NCBI GenBank assembly: GCA_022848765.1
Contig: JAJISJ010000005.1
Coordinates: forward strand, 1 to 35,978
Length of the DNA stretch: 35,978 nucleotides
Reading direction: 5' to 3'
Origin: Thermoplasmatota archaeon
Lineage (GTDB): Archaea; Thermoplasmatota; E2; DHVEG-1
Shown: positions 1 through 10,294 of the stretch, in pieces
Layout: each line of letters opens with the position of its first letter
Numbering within the stretch: the stretch's first letter is position 1
The notes under the pieces: model-generated
Seen by the model: only the letters and a program-made list of their open reading frames with translations
Told to the model about the DNA's origin: nothing
The model's database searches: none
Made by a program: the position numbers and the translations under genes

Positions 1-35
1 CTAATATCCTTTTATGATAGGTTGTGAGGTGAGAT

Positions 36-599
36 ATGAAAATTAATAATCCACATGAGTTAGTTGGAAAAGAAGTATTTGATAGCAATGGAAACACAAT
101 TGGGACAATAGATAAATATTGGAATAGTTGGAATACGGAATATCCAGGGTATTTCTTTGGAATTCGACCAACAGAAAGTGTAAGAGATACCTGGTTTAGA
201 GGAACTTACAAACTTATACCAATATACAGTGATTACATAAAACAATGGACTGATCAGATAACCCTAAATAAGACAATGGAAGAATTAAGTAAATTTTGGA
301 ACAAAGCTGTACCATGCGGTACAACAACATGTCCAACAGATCAATTAGTAGACAAACCAATTTATGACAAAAATTATTCAAGAGTTGGAACTTTCTATGG
401 TTGGGTAGAAAGTGATGGAACATACAAACACTATGGATGCTTTGTAGATCCATTCATTTGTGACACCTGGAACGTACCATTCAACACAATAATGCCAATG
501 CCAACAAACTTCATATGTGAAGTAAAGGAAACGATTCAACTAGACAGAACATTAGATGAATTAAGAGAATACTGGCAAAAACACTACAACTTTAAATAA
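36..599 (+). CDS. Tandem PRC-barrel-like domain protein
   Basis: ORF 187 aa; N-terminal 'ELVGKEVFDSNGNTIGTIDK' resembles a PRC-barrel; second related half 'QLVDKPIYDKNYSRVGTFYGW'; each half ends in a similar motif (LNKTMEELSKFWNK / LDRTLDELREYWQKH). RBS-like 'gaggtgag' upstream. Confidence 0.6.
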   Translation: MKINNPHELVGKEVFDSNGNTIGTIDKYWNSWNTEYPGYFFGIRPTESVRDTWFRGTYKLIPIYSDYIKQWTDQITLNKTMEELSKFWNKAVPCGTTTCPTDQLVDKPIYDKNYSRVGTFYGWVESDGTYKHYGCFVDPFICDTWNVPFNTIMPMPTNFICEVKETIQLDRTLDELREYWQKHYNFK

Positions 600-612
600 A
601 CAAAAACCTTTT

Positions 613-647
613 CTGAGGGAAATCCCCCTCAGATCAATTTTTTTTTT
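613..647 (+). terminator. Hairpin plus T-tract, candidate terminator of the PRC-barrel gene
   Basis: CTGAGGG-aaat-CCCCCTCAG (613-632) followed by a T run at about 638-647, directly after the stop codon at 599. Confidence 0.65.
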
Positions 648-706
648 ATTATAATAAATATTTTAATTTTAGAAAAAAATAAGTTTTTTAATTTTACACA
701 TTCAGC

Positions 707-720
707 AAATTTAAATAGGG
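707..720 (+). promoter_or_regulatory. Candidate archaeal TATA box (box A) for hdrCBA
   Basis: 'caaatttaaatagg' TTTAAATA-like element about 65-75 nt upstream of the hdrC ATG at 782. Confidence 0.4.
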
Positions 721-781
721 ATAAAAGATAAGAAAATACTTAGTTATCTTACTAACTATTATACTTAACGAGTGATAATCT

Positions 782-1309
782 ATGAGCATTATTGATTTAA
801 CATCAATGGGGGAACCTCAAAAAGATATTAAGAATGAAATAAATACTCGATTAAAAAAACTACAAGGTGAAATATCAGAATTTTGTTATCAATGTGCAAA
901 ATGTACTTCGGGTTGTGAAGCACATAAGCTTTTAGAATTAGAACCACATAAAATTGTGGCTCTTTTAAAACGTGGTTTAATTGATGAATTAGTAAATTCT
1001 GATGTTATTTGGACTTGTATGAGTTGTTTCAAATGTCGAGAACGTTGTCCTCAAAAAGTTGCACCTGTTGAAATTTTGTTTGCTTTAAAAAATATTGCTG
1101 TTGCAAGTGGTAAACCAATACCTGGAAAATATTCAGCTATGCTTCAATCGATTCTATCTATTGGATTAATTCAGGATGCTCAAACAGTATCAAATCACAA
1201 TAATCAAACAATAAAAAGAAATGATTTAGATTTACCAGATTTATCAAAACCAGTTGATGGTAATAAATTTCAATTAGTTTTATCTAAACTTGCTATTGAA
1301 AAAATCTGA
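782..1309 (+). CDS. hdrC: Heterodisulfide reductase-like subunit C
   Basis: Two CxxCxxCxxxC clusters (CYQCAKCTSGCEAH; CMSCFKCRERCPQKVAPVE); directly followed by hdrB and hdrA. Confidence 0.9.
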   Translation: MSIIDLTSMGEPQKDIKNEINTRLKKLQGEISEFCYQCAKCTSGCEAHKLLELEPHKIVALLKRGLIDELVNSDVIWTCMSCFKCRERCPQKVAPVEILFALKNIAVASGKPIPGKYSAMLQSILSIGLIQDAQTVSNHNNQTIKRNDLDLPDLSKPVDGNKFQLVLSKLAIEKI

Positions 1310-1321
1310 TAGAGGTTTTTT

Positions 1322-2194
1322 ATGAAAAAATATGTTTTTTATCCTGGTTGTGTGATGCCAACAGAACAATATGCTTATGAATTATCAATAAGAGAAATAA
1401 TGCCAATATTGGATATTGAATTAATCGATGTTAAAGGTTTTTCATGTTGTGGAGAGCCTATGAAAAGTGTTAATCAGTTAATGACAATTTATCTTTCAGC
1501 TAGAAATATTTCAATTGCTGAAAAAAAAGGATATGATATATTTGTACCATGTCCAATGTGTCATTTATCTCTTAGTGAATGTCAAAATGTATTGGAGAAT
1601 AATTCTGATATTAATAAGCGAATAAATGAAATGCTTTCTTCAGAAAATTTAAGTTATAATAAACCAATTAATATTGTTAATACTGTAGATTTAATTCATG
1701 ATATTATTGGTCTTGAAAAAATTAAGAATTTAGTAAAAAACCCTTTGAATAATCTTAAAGTTGCTACTCATTATGGTTGTCATTTAATTCGCCCCAGTGA
1801 GATTGGAAGACCAGTTGATTCTGAAAACCCTCAAAAAATGGAAAATATACTTAAAGCCATTGGCGCAGAACCTCTTGATTATCCAGAAAAACTTGATTGT
1901 TGTGGATCCATGATTAATACAAATCTTCCCGAATCAGCATTAACAAAAACAGGTCAAAAATTAGTTGCAGTACAAGATCAAAATTTTGATGTTTTTGTTG
2001 ATATATGTCCATGGTGTCATAGAATGTTTGATTCTAAACAAAAAAAGGCTGGAGAAATAGTAGCTACAAAATTGGAAGTACCTGTTGTTTATTTAACCCA
2101 ACTTTTAGGTCTTTCATTTGGTATTGATCGAAACAAACTTGGATTCAATTTGAATTTAAGTCCCGTTGAAAAAATCAAATTAGGGGGCAAATGA
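1322..2194 (+). CDS. hdrB: Heterodisulfide reductase-like subunit B
   Basis: Two CCG-type cysteine motifs: PGC...SCCGEP...CPMC and YGCH...DCCGSM...CPWC. Confidence 0.92.
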   Translation: MKKYVFYPGCVMPTEQYAYELSIREIMPILDIELIDVKGFSCCGEPMKSVNQLMTIYLSARNISIAEKKGYDIFVPCPMCHLSLSECQNVLENNSDINKRINEMLSSENLSYNKPINIVNTVDLIHDIIGLEKIKNLVKNPLNNLKVATHYGCHLIRPSEIGRPVDSENPQKMENILKAIGAEPLDYPEKLDCCGSMINTNLPESALTKTGQKLVAVQDQNFDVFVDICPWCHRMFDSKQKKAGEIVATKLEVPVVYLTQLLGLSFGIDRNKLGFNLNLSPVEKIKLGGK

Positions 2195-2195
2195 T

Positions 2196-4163
2196 ATGAA
2201 TAAGAAAATTGGCGTATTTGTTTGTCATTGTGGAATTAATATTGCCTCTAATGTTGATATTAATGAATTAATAAAATATTCTAGCAATCTGAATAATGTA
2301 GTTATTAGTAAAGATTACAAATATATGTGTTCAGATAACGGAGCAAATCTAATTAAAGATTCAATTAAGAAATATAAATTGAATAGTGTCGTCATTGCAT
2401 GTTGTTCTCCAAGAATGCATGAAAATACTTTTAGAGGAGTTGTTGAGGATGGTGGTGTTAATGCGTTTAATTTGGAAATTGCAAATGTAAGAGAACAATG
2501 CTCATGGGCGCATGATGATAAGAAAAGATCCACGGAGAAAGCGAAAGCATTAGTTCGTGGAGCGGTTGCTAAAGCAAGATTGTTGGAATCTTTAAATACA
2601 TCTAAAATTTCTGTTAATCCAAATGCATTAGTTATTGGTGGTGGGATATCTGGAATTCAAGCATCTTTGGATTTAGCAGAAAAGGGATTTAAAGTATATT
2701 TAGTTGAAAGAAAACCTAGTATTGGAGGTCGAATGGCGCAACTTGATAAAACATTTCCCACTCTTGATTGTTCAGGATGTATTTTAACACCAAAAATGAT
2801 GGAAGTAGCTAATAATCATAATATTGATCTTATTACATATTCAGAAATTAAAAATATTGATGGAAATATAGGTAATTATAAAGTTAAAATTAGAAAAAAA
2901 CCTCGGTATATAAATTTAGATAAATGTACGGGTTGTGGCGACTGTGTAGATGCTTGTAGATTAAAAGATCGCATATCAAATGAATTCGATATGGGATTAG
3001 GAAAAAGAAGCGCAGTATATATACCGTTTCCTCAAGCTATTCCAATGAAATGTACAATCGATGGGAAAAATTGTTTAATGATTAAACATGGAAAATGTGG
3101 TAAAGGCCCTCTATGTGTTGAAGCATGTGAAGCTAATGCCATAGATTTTTCTCAGAAGGAAGAAATCTTAGAAATTGAAGTTGGTGCAATTGTTGTTGCA
3201 ACTGGTTATGATTTATTAGATCCTTCTAAAGTGTATGAATATGGTTATTCACAATATAAGGATGTAATAACCTCAATGGAAATGGAGAGATTGATTAGTT
3301 CTTCTGGTCCAACGTCTGGTGAAATTTTATGCCCCTCAAATAATAAAATACCAAAAAGTATTACATTTATTTTATGTGTCGGCTCCAGAGATGAAACTTC
3401 ATGTACTTGGTGTTGTCGAATTGGATGTATGAGTGCATTAAAACAAATATATTTGATAAAAGAAAAATTTGGAAACAAAATTGAGATAAATATTTCTTAT
3501 ACTGATATTAGATCTTTTGGAAAAGGATATGAAGAATTTTATCGTAAAATTAGAGGTGAAAATACTAATTTCTTTAGAGGAAAACCTTCCGATGTAAGAA
3601 AAACTCAAGATCAACTTAAGATGGATATATTTGATACAACTACAAATAAACTTTTTGAAATTAAAACTGATCTTGTTGTACTTGTTCCAGAAATAATTCC
3701 AAAAACTGATTCAGATGATTTTTCTAGAATTTTACATATATCTCAAAGCTCGGATGGATTTTTTTTAGAGGCTCATCCAAAATTGAGACCAATGGATACC
3801 TTTACTGCTGGTATTTTTTTAGCTGGTTGTTGTCAAGGTCCAAAAGATATTCAGGATTCAGTTTCTCAAGCTAGTGGAGCGGCAGGAAGAGCTGCAAATA
3901 TATTATCTAAGAAAGAACTTGAAGCAGAACCCCAAATTGCTTATGTTGATGTTGATACTTGTTCGGGCTGCAGTATGTGCATCTCAATATGTGAATATAA
4001 TGCAATAGATTTAATTGAAGAAAAAGGAAAGAAACAAGCAAAGGTTACTGAAGCCTTATGTAAAGGATGTGGAGCATGTGTTGGCGCATGTCCCTCTGGA
4101 GCGATGCAACAACTTGGTTTTAAAGATAAACAAATGATTTCAATGGTTGAAGAAACAGTTTAA
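2196..4163 (+). CDS. hdrA: Heterodisulfide reductase-like subunit A (FAD and multiple Fe-S clusters)
   Basis: N-terminal FVCHCGINI; Rossmann GGGISGIQASLDLAEKGFKVYLVER; inserted ferredoxin CTGCGDCVDAC; C-terminal CSGCSMCISIC and CKGCGACVGACPSGA. Confidence 0.95.
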   Translation: MNKKIGVFVCHCGINIASNVDINELIKYSSNLNNVVISKDYKYMCSDNGANLIKDSIKKYKLNSVVIACCSPRMHENTFRGVVEDGGVNAFNLEIANVREQCSWAHDDKKRSTEKAKALVRGAVAKARLLESLNTSKISVNPNALVIGGGISGIQASLDLAEKGFKVYLVERKPSIGGRMAQLDKTFPTLDCSGCILTPKMMEVANNHNIDLITYSEIKNIDGNIGNYKVKIRKKPRYINLDKCTGCGDCVDACRLKDRISNEFDMGLGKRSAVYIPFPQAIPMKCTIDGKNCLMIKHGKCGKGPLCVEACEANAIDFSQKEEILEIEVGAIVVATGYDLLDPSKVYEYGYSQYKDVITSMEMERLISSSGPTSGEILCPSNNKIPKSITFILCVGSRDETSCTWCCRIGCMSALKQIYLIKEKFGNKIEINISYTDIRSFGKGYEEFYRKIRGENTNFFRGKPSDVRKTQDQLKMDIFDTTTNKLFEIKTDLVVLVPEIIPKTDSDDFSRILHISQSSDGFFLEAHPKLRPMDTFTAGIFLAGCCQGPKDIQDSVSQASGAAGRAANILSKKELEAEPQIAYVDVDTCSGCSMCISICEYNAIDLIEEKGKKQAKVTEALCKGCGACVGACPSGAMQQLGFKDKQMISMVEETV

Positions 4164-4320
4164 ATTTGGTATAATACTATAAAAAATATAGCAATAGTAA
4201 GAATATTTGTCTCTCTCTAATTGTTTTGTAGATATTAAATATATTTTTTAAAAGAAATTTAATTTAAAAGAATTTATAAGTAATTATCCAATTATATTTT
4301 TAGAATATAAGAGGGAAATT

Positions 4321-4668
4321 ATGACATATTGTTCAAAATGTGGTAATAAAAATGAGGATGATGCAAAATTTTGCGGTAAATGTGGAGTAACTCTGGATAT
4401 GTCTGCTAAAGATCGTAAAAAAAATCATGATGACAGATGCGAGGAGGAATGTGCAGTTGGTAAACATAGTCCATATGCTCCAATTTTTTGGGGTGCAATT
4501 GTAATTATAATTGGACTTTGGATTGTCTTTAGTTTAGTAATACCACAAACAGAATTGGCAAACAGTTTACCATCTTGGTTAGTAAATTTTGATTTTTGGT
4601 GGATTATTGGCATAATAATTGCAATAGCTTTTATTATAACTGGTATTAAAATAATGACAAAAAAATAA
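4321..4668 (+). CDS. Zinc-ribbon membrane protein
   Basis: N-terminal YCSKCGNKNEDDAKFCGKCG zinc ribbon followed by two hydrophobic segments. Confidence 0.7.
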   Translation: MTYCSKCGNKNEDDAKFCGKCGVTLDMSAKDRKKNHDDRCEEECAVGKHSPYAPIFWGAIVIIIGLWIVFSLVIPQTELANSLPSWLVNFDFWWIIGIIIAIAFIITGIKIMTKK

Positions 4669-4672
4669 ACAA

Positions 4673-5370
4673 TTAATACATTTTACATTTATATTTACAT
4701 TTAAAACAAATATTAACATGATTAAGCAATGAGACTTGTATTCTGGTTTCTAAAAATAAAAACGAAGCAAAAATACTAATAAACCCATAAACCAAATCCC
4801 CTGAATTTTCCAATGTACTAATAATTATTAAAAGAAATCCAATGATAAGTAGAATATTGGAAAATATATGAATAATTAAAAATTTATTATAAAGAATTGA
4901 CTCAAAGAAAGAAAGATAAATTATTATTAATCCTAAAAAAAAAATATATTTAAATAGCACAATATTAAATTAATAAATATTAAATAATAAAATATTAGAA
5001 AAATCGAGATAAGAGATCCTATTCCCAAACCAAGACACCCTGAACAATACTTTCTATGTTTTATTTTAATAACATGATTTTCGAATTGTACACAATTAGG
5101 ATGATGGCCTTCCCTATTTCTTTTTTTATTATCTAATTTATTTATTGTAAAACTTTTTTTATTATTTTTTATGATTTTATTATACCATCTTGGATAAAAA
5201 GATAATGAAAATCCAAAAATACATATTATAATGAATATAAAAGTAATAATTATTCTATCAATTTCTTTCGCTATATTTGATGATGAAGGAAGAAAATTTA
5301 GTAGAATCAATAATAAAAAGAAAATTGAAGACAAGGATAGATAATAAATAACAATTCTTTTTTGATTCAA
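4673..5370 (-). CDS. Membrane protein with Cys-rich motif, apparently split by a frameshift into two ORFs (4933-5370 and 4673-4960)
   Basis: ORF 4933-5370 has HHPNCVQFENHVI...KYCSGCLGLGIGS and stops in FFF coded by an A10 run (4935-4944); ORF 4673-4960 continues in another frame as hydrophobic helices with a Cys/His C-terminus. Confidence 0.5.
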
Positions 5371-6821
5371 ATTAATCTCCTAAATTTACTTAAAACATGT
5401 TGACCCGCCATATGCCTATATAAAGTTCTTTTCAGTTTATTTTTTGAGAAAATACCTGCAAGATTTCTTGCATAAGAACCATAGAAATTCTGATAACATC
5501 TCAACAATTCCATTTGAACTTCTTTTCTAGTTAATTTTTCAGTTGGCATTATTGCATGAGCCATATCATAATTTGCATAATTTTTGTCTTCAATCCAACC
5601 ATTTTTCAATGCAATTTTATGGTATATTGTACCAGGGAACGGTGTTAGGGCTGTATAAATTGCAAAATCAGGTTCAATATCTAATGAAAATCTTATTAAT
5701 TGTTCTATTGAATCTTTAGTATCCTTTCTTGAACCTATAACAAACATAGCATGGGAAAAAATATCATTTTCTCTTAGAATATTCATCGCCTTGTAAGCAT
5801 CTTCCTTTTTTGTTTCTTTTTTATATTCTTTTAAAGTTTCTTCAAGTGGTGTTTCAACTCCACACATAATCCAATATGTTCCAATCTCCCGAAGTTTTTT
5901 AACTAGATCTGGATTTTTAGCAACATCATCAGTACGTGCCTGCAAAAAAAGCATTATATCATCTTTACATCTTCTCTTTCTTAATTCGGTATATAATTTA
6001 TTACCCCTCATATTTATTTTAAAATGATCATCTGTAAGCCACAGAAATACGCCACCATATGTTTCATTTAAAAATTCAATTTCATCTGCGATTCTTTTTA
6101 TTGATTTGGATCTCCAACAACCCCCCCAATGATGCCATTGAGTGCAAAAAGAACATCGGTGGTCACATCCTCTTGCACCTTCAAGTATCATATAACATGT
6201 TTTTTTACCTGCCATCATTGAAAAATGATACTTTTTTATATTATCCTCAACTAAATGATACGCTGGAAATGGTAATTTATCAAGATTTGTTATTAATGGA
6301 CGAGTTTGTGTATTAATTATTTTTTCGCTCTTTTTATAAGACAATCCGTTTATTTTCTCAATTTTTCCACCATTATTCAATTTTTTTATTAATTCAACAA
6401 GTGTTATTTCTCCCTCTCCTCTAATAATATAATCAATTTCGGGAAATTCAATAAGCGATTCTTCTGGAAGTGTTGAAAAATGAATTCCACCAGCAACTGT
6501 TACAATGTCTCTATTAACTTTTTTTGCAATTTCAAAAGCTCTTGCACATGTATAAACATTACAAGTAAAACCAGATGTGAGAACCATTGATGGTTCTGAT
6601 GATTCAATATATTTTTCTATTCCTGTCCAATTTAATTTTTCAGCTTGGCTATCAAGAACTTCTATTTCAATATCTGGAATTTCTTTTTCTATATAAGCTG
6701 CTAATATTAGTAAGGTTGTAGGTGGAGGAAGATATTCACCCATAACAAACCAATAATTTCTAGGAGGTTCAATAAATAATAATTTTGAAATCTTCATGCT
6801 CTCTAATTTATAGAATAACAA
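5367..6821 (-). CDS. B12-binding domain radical SAM protein
   Basis: N-terminal cobalamin-binding-like Rossmann region (SGFTCNVYTCARAFEIA...AGGIHFSTLPEE), radical SAM CDHRCSFC (CxxxCxxC). Confidence 0.85.
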   Translation of the reverse strand: MLFYKLESMKISKLLFIEPPRNYWFVMGEYLPPPTTLLILAAYIEKEIPDIEIEVLDSQAEKLNWTGIEKYIESSEPSMVLTSGFTCNVYTCARAFEIAKKVNRDIVTVAGGIHFSTLPEESLIEFPEIDYIIRGEGEITLVELIKKLNNGGKIEKINGLSYKKSEKIINTQTRPLITNLDKLPFPAYHLVEDNIKKYHFSMMAGKKTCYMILEGARGCDHRCSFCTQWHHWGGCWRSKSIKRIADEIEFLNETYGGVFLWLTDDHFKINMRGNKLYTELRKRRCKDDIMLFLQARTDDVAKNPDLVKKLREIGTYWIMCGVETPLEETLKEYKKETKKEDAYKAMNILRENDIFSHAMFVIGSRKDTKDSIEQLIRFSLDIEPDFAIYTALTPFPGTIYHKIALKNGWIEDKNYANYDMAHAIMPTEKLTRKEVQMELLRCYQNFYGSYARNLAGIFSKNKLKRTLYRHMAGQHVLSKFRRLI

Positions 6822-6860
6822 TAAACTATTGAAATAAATTATTGAAAATAAAGCTAAATA

Positions 6861-7361
6861 TTATGGATAAGTTTTTGTTGCATTAAATGTTTGTTTTATT
6901 ATTGACATTCCAAATAATGCTTTTGCATATACTGTTCCTTTTATATTTAAACTAAATTCACCCTCATTTACGAGATTTTTTATAATATCAATAGTTGCAT
7001 TAGCTAAACCACTATAATATATAGTGATGATAACATCCTTACTAATATTTGAATTTTTTTCGATATTAACATTAGAAAAATTTCCTTCTCCAATGTAATT
7101 ATTTTCAATAAAAATATCGAAATTAGAAGAAAGTTGATTTATTGTTCTATTAGACGGATTTAATATTTCAACCTTTAAAATTAATTTAAAAGAGGTGATT
7201 TTCATATTAAAAATATCAATACCATCCAATCTTACATTTATATTATTAATTGCATCAACATCAGATTTATAATTAATAAAAATAAAACTTAAAATTGAAA
7301 CTATAATTATTATTGTAAATATTAATGTTATAATCCATTTTCTCATTTTTTTACCCATCAA
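6861..7361 (-). CDS. LEA14-like (LEA type 2) domain protein with N-terminal signal/TM segment
   Basis: Hydrophobic N-terminus then beta-rich 'SFKLILKVEILNPSNRTI...IENNYIGEGNFSNVNI' pattern typical of LEA_2/WHy domains. Confidence 0.6.
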   Translation of the reverse strand: MMGKKMRKWIITLIFTIIIIVSILSFIFINYKSDVDAINNINVRLDGIDIFNMKITSFKLILKVEILNPSNRTINQLSSNFDIFIENNYIGEGNFSNVNIEKNSNISKDVIITIYYSGLANATIDIIKNLVNEGEFSLNIKGTVYAKALFGMSIIKQTFNATKTYP

Positions 7362-7447
7362 TTATTAATCATTATTTTATGTCAATTTCCAATAATATAA
7401 ATATAATTTTTTTAAAAAACATATATAATGTTATTGGTTATAATAAT

Positions 7448-7843
7448 TTATAAATGATTGAACTTCTCATTCATAGTAGTTATCCAAGATGGTAAACCTT
7501 CGATAGTTCGAATCATAGTTTTTTGTGCGATTTTTTTTCTAAAATTAGTATTACAATCAACACGTCCAATTAAATTTTTTTTTATTTTATAACATAATTG
7601 GCCACCTTTTCTATCTAAGTCAGTAAGTATAACAATTTCTTTATATCTATATGATAAATAATCACAAAAATCAGCTATGGACATTCCTTTATTTACACTA
7701 ATAATTTCACCAGTAATATTTATTTTTCTTAAAGCATTAATATCATTATTTCCTTCAACAATAATTGGGGTTTTTTTATTAATTTCTTCAAGTTCATTTA
7801 AAATTATGTATAAATCTTCAAGAGATTTTTTATAATCTATCAT
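7448..7843 (-). CDS. Stand-alone small Toprim domain protein (UPF0292-like)
   Basis: 131 aa; Toprim signatures VEGNNDINAL and ILTDLDRKGG. Confidence 0.7.
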   Translation of the reverse strand: MIDYKKSLEDLYIILNELEEINKKTPIIVEGNNDINALRKINITGEIISVNKGMSIADFCDYLSYRYKEIVILTDLDRKGGQLCYKIKKNLIGRVDCNTNFRKKIAQKTMIRTIEGLPSWITTMNEKFNHL

Positions 7844-7963
7844 ATAATACCTTATTATTTTGATTAAACTAAGAATAACATAACTATTTAAATTTTATAA
7901 AAATTATTGAAAAAAATTGAATTACCTTATATTATTTCAATTAATCTTACTTTAGATGTTAGT

Positions 7964-7998
7964 CCGATTTGAAAATCGGTATCCTCATTATTAAGGAT
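7964..7998 (-). terminator. Two adjacent small hairpins downstream of the icd stop codon (possible terminator or 3' end structure)
   Basis: CCGATT-tgaa-AATCGG (7964-7979) and ATCCT-cattatta-AGGAT (7981-7998), between the icd stop (8014) and the Toprim gene. Confidence 0.4.
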
Positions 7999-8013
7999 TC
8001 CAACTTTCAGATT

Positions 8014-10281
8014 TTATGCATTTACAACAGCTAATGATTCTAATGCTTCATTGAATTTTAGACTTGGACGCATTGCTTTTATTGTTAGATCCATATTAGG
8101 TTTGTAATAGCCACCTATATCAATTGATTGTCCTTGTAATGCATTCAACTCCTTAATGATTTCAGTCTCTTTATCTAAAAGTTCTTGTGCTAGTTTTATG
8201 AAATGTGATTGAAGTTTAACATCCTTAGTTTGTTCAGCTAATGCTTGAGCCCAATACAGTGTTAAATAGTAGTGACTTCCTCTATTATCTAACTCATTAA
8301 CTATACGAGAAGGAGACTTGTTGTTCACTAAGAATTTTTCTATTGCTTGATTAAGTGTTTCTCCCAAAATTTTTGCTTTATCATTTTTGGTTGTAATGCT
8401 TAAATGTTCTAAGGAAACAGAAAGTGCAAGAAATTCACCTAGAGAATCCCATCTTAGATGACCTTCTTGTAAAAACTGCTGAACATGCTTGGGTGCTGAA
8501 CCACCCGCTCCAGTTTCATATAATCCTCCACCATTCATAAGTGGCACTATTGAGAACATTTTTGCACTAGTACCTACCTCAAGAATAGGAAATAAATCTG
8601 TTAAATAATCACGCAATACATTACCAGTAACTGAAATTGTATCTTTACCATCTTTCATACGTTTTATGGAGAAACGTGTAGCTTCTATTGGGGGCATAAT
8701 ATAGATTTCTAGATTACTTGTATCATAATCTTTTAAATAGAGATTTACTTTTTGTATAACCTGAGTATCATGGGCTCTATTTTTATCTAACCAGAAAACA
8801 GCAGGAGATCCAGTTGTTTTTGATCTATTTACAGCTAGTTTAACCCAATCTTGAATGGGGAGATCTTTTACTTGACACATACGCCATATATCTCCTTCCT
8901 CAACTTGGTGTTCAATCATTGTCTGTCCTGACGCTGAAATAACACGAATTACTCCATTACTGGGGCACAGAAATGTTTTATCATGAGATCCATATTCCTC
9001 TGCTTTTTGTGCCATAAGACCAACATTGGGAATAGTTCCCATTGTTTTAGGATCGAAAGCTCCATTTTTTTTACAGAAATCTATTACTTCTTGATATACA
9101 CCAGCATAGCTGCTGTCGGGTATTACAAATTTTGTGTCATGAAGATTTCCATCTGAACCCCACATTCGTCCAGAATTACGAATTGCAGCGGGCATAGATG
9201 CATCGATTATTATATCACTTGGAACATGCAGATTTGTTATACCTTTATCAGAATTCACCATTGCTAATTCAGGCCCATTTTCATAACATTTCTGAATATC
9301 ATCTTCAATTTCTTTCCTTTTTTCCTCCGGAAGATACTTGATTTTTTCATATAGATCACCTAATCCATTATTTGGATTTATAGCTAATTCTGCAAAAACA
9401 ATTGCATGTTTATCAAAGACATTTTTAAAAAAGATTGACACTACATGACCAAAAATAATCGGGTCTGATACCTTCATCATTGTTGCCTTTAAGTGTACTG
9501 AAAATAATACTCCTTTCTTTTTTGCATCTTTTACTTGTTCCTCAAGGAATTCACGTAAGACATTTTTACGCATAATTGTTGCATCAATTATTTCACCAAC
9601 TAGCAGGTTAATTTTTTCTTTTAGAACTTTATTACTACCATCTTCATGAATAAACTCAATCCTTGCATCTCCAGTAGTTTCTTTTGTTACAGTAGTAGAT
9701 TTCTCATTAAATCTAAGATCTCCATTATCCATATGTGAAACATGTGATTTTGAATCTGCAGTCCAATCACCCATTGGATGGGGATTCTTTTTTGCATAAT
9801 TTTTTACAGGTCCAGGTACTCTACGATCAGAATTTCCTTCTCTCAATACTGGATTTACAGCACTTCCTTTGATTTTATCATATTTTGCTTTTATTTCTTT
9901 CTCTGTATTGTTTTGTGGGTTATCTGGATAGTTAGGTAGATTATAACCATACTCCTGTAATTCTTTAACTGCTGCTTTCAATTGAGGAATTGAAGCACTA
10001 ATGCATGGAAGTTTAATGATATTTGCTTCAGGTTTTTTTACAAGTTTACCCAGTTCTGCAAGATCATTAGATGTTCGTTGATTCTCATTTAGATGTTCTG
10101 GAAAATTAGCTATTATTCGTCCTGCAAGAGATATATCTCTTGTTTCAACAGTAACTCCTGCAGCTTTTGTAAATCCTTTTACAATAGGGAGAAAAGAATA
10201 AGTTGCTAATGCGGGTGCTTCATCAACTTTTGTATATATAATCTTCCCAAAATATTCTTTGGAATTTTCTTGATTAATCAT
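8014..10281 (-). CDS. icd: Isocitrate dehydrogenase, monomeric type (probably NADP-dependent)
   Basis: 755 aa; hallmark monomeric-IDH segment [57 protein letters not shown]-like GAGGT upstream. Confidence 0.95.
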   Translation of the reverse strand: MINQENSKEYFGKIIYTKVDEAPALATYSFLPIVKGFTKAAGVTVETRDISLAGRIIANFPEHLNENQRTSNDLAELGKLVKKPEANIIKLPCISASIPQLKAAVKELQEYGYNLPNYPDNPQNNTEKEIKAKYDKIKGSAVNPVLREGNSDRRVPGPVKNYAKKNPHPMGDWTADSKSHVSHMDNGDLRFNEKSTTVTKETTGDARIEFIHEDGSNKVLKEKINLLVGEIIDATIMRKNVLREFLEEQVKDAKKKGVLFSVHLKATMMKVSDPIIFGHVVSIFFKNVFDKHAIVFAELAINPNNGLGDLYEKIKYLPEEKRKEIEDDIQKCYENGPELAMVNSDKGITNLHVPSDIIIDASMPAAIRNSGRMWGSDGNLHDTKFVIPDSSYAGVYQEVIDFCKKNGAFDPKTMGTIPNVGLMAQKAEEYGSHDKTFLCPSNGVIRVISASGQTMIEHQVEEGDIWRMCQVKDLPIQDWVKLAVNRSKTTGSPAVFWLDKNRAHDTQVIQKVNLYLKDYDTSNLEIYIMPPIEATRFSIKRMKDGKDTISVTGNVLRDYLTDLFPILEVGTSAKMFSIVPLMNGGGLYETGAGGSAPKHVQQFLQEGHLRWDSLGEFLALSVSLEHLSITTKNDKAKILGETLNQAIEKFLVNNKSPSRIVNELDNRGSHYYLTLYWAQALAEQTKDVKLQSHFIKLAQELLDKETEIIKELNALQGQSIDIGGYYKPNMDLTIKAMRPSLKFNEALESLAVVNA

Positions 10282-10294
10282 TAATTTACCTCTT

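Noticed and set aside
782-4163. Evidence for methanogenesis from hdrCBA
   Set aside because: HdrABC homologs occur in many non-methanogens and no mcr, mtr or F420 genes are visible.
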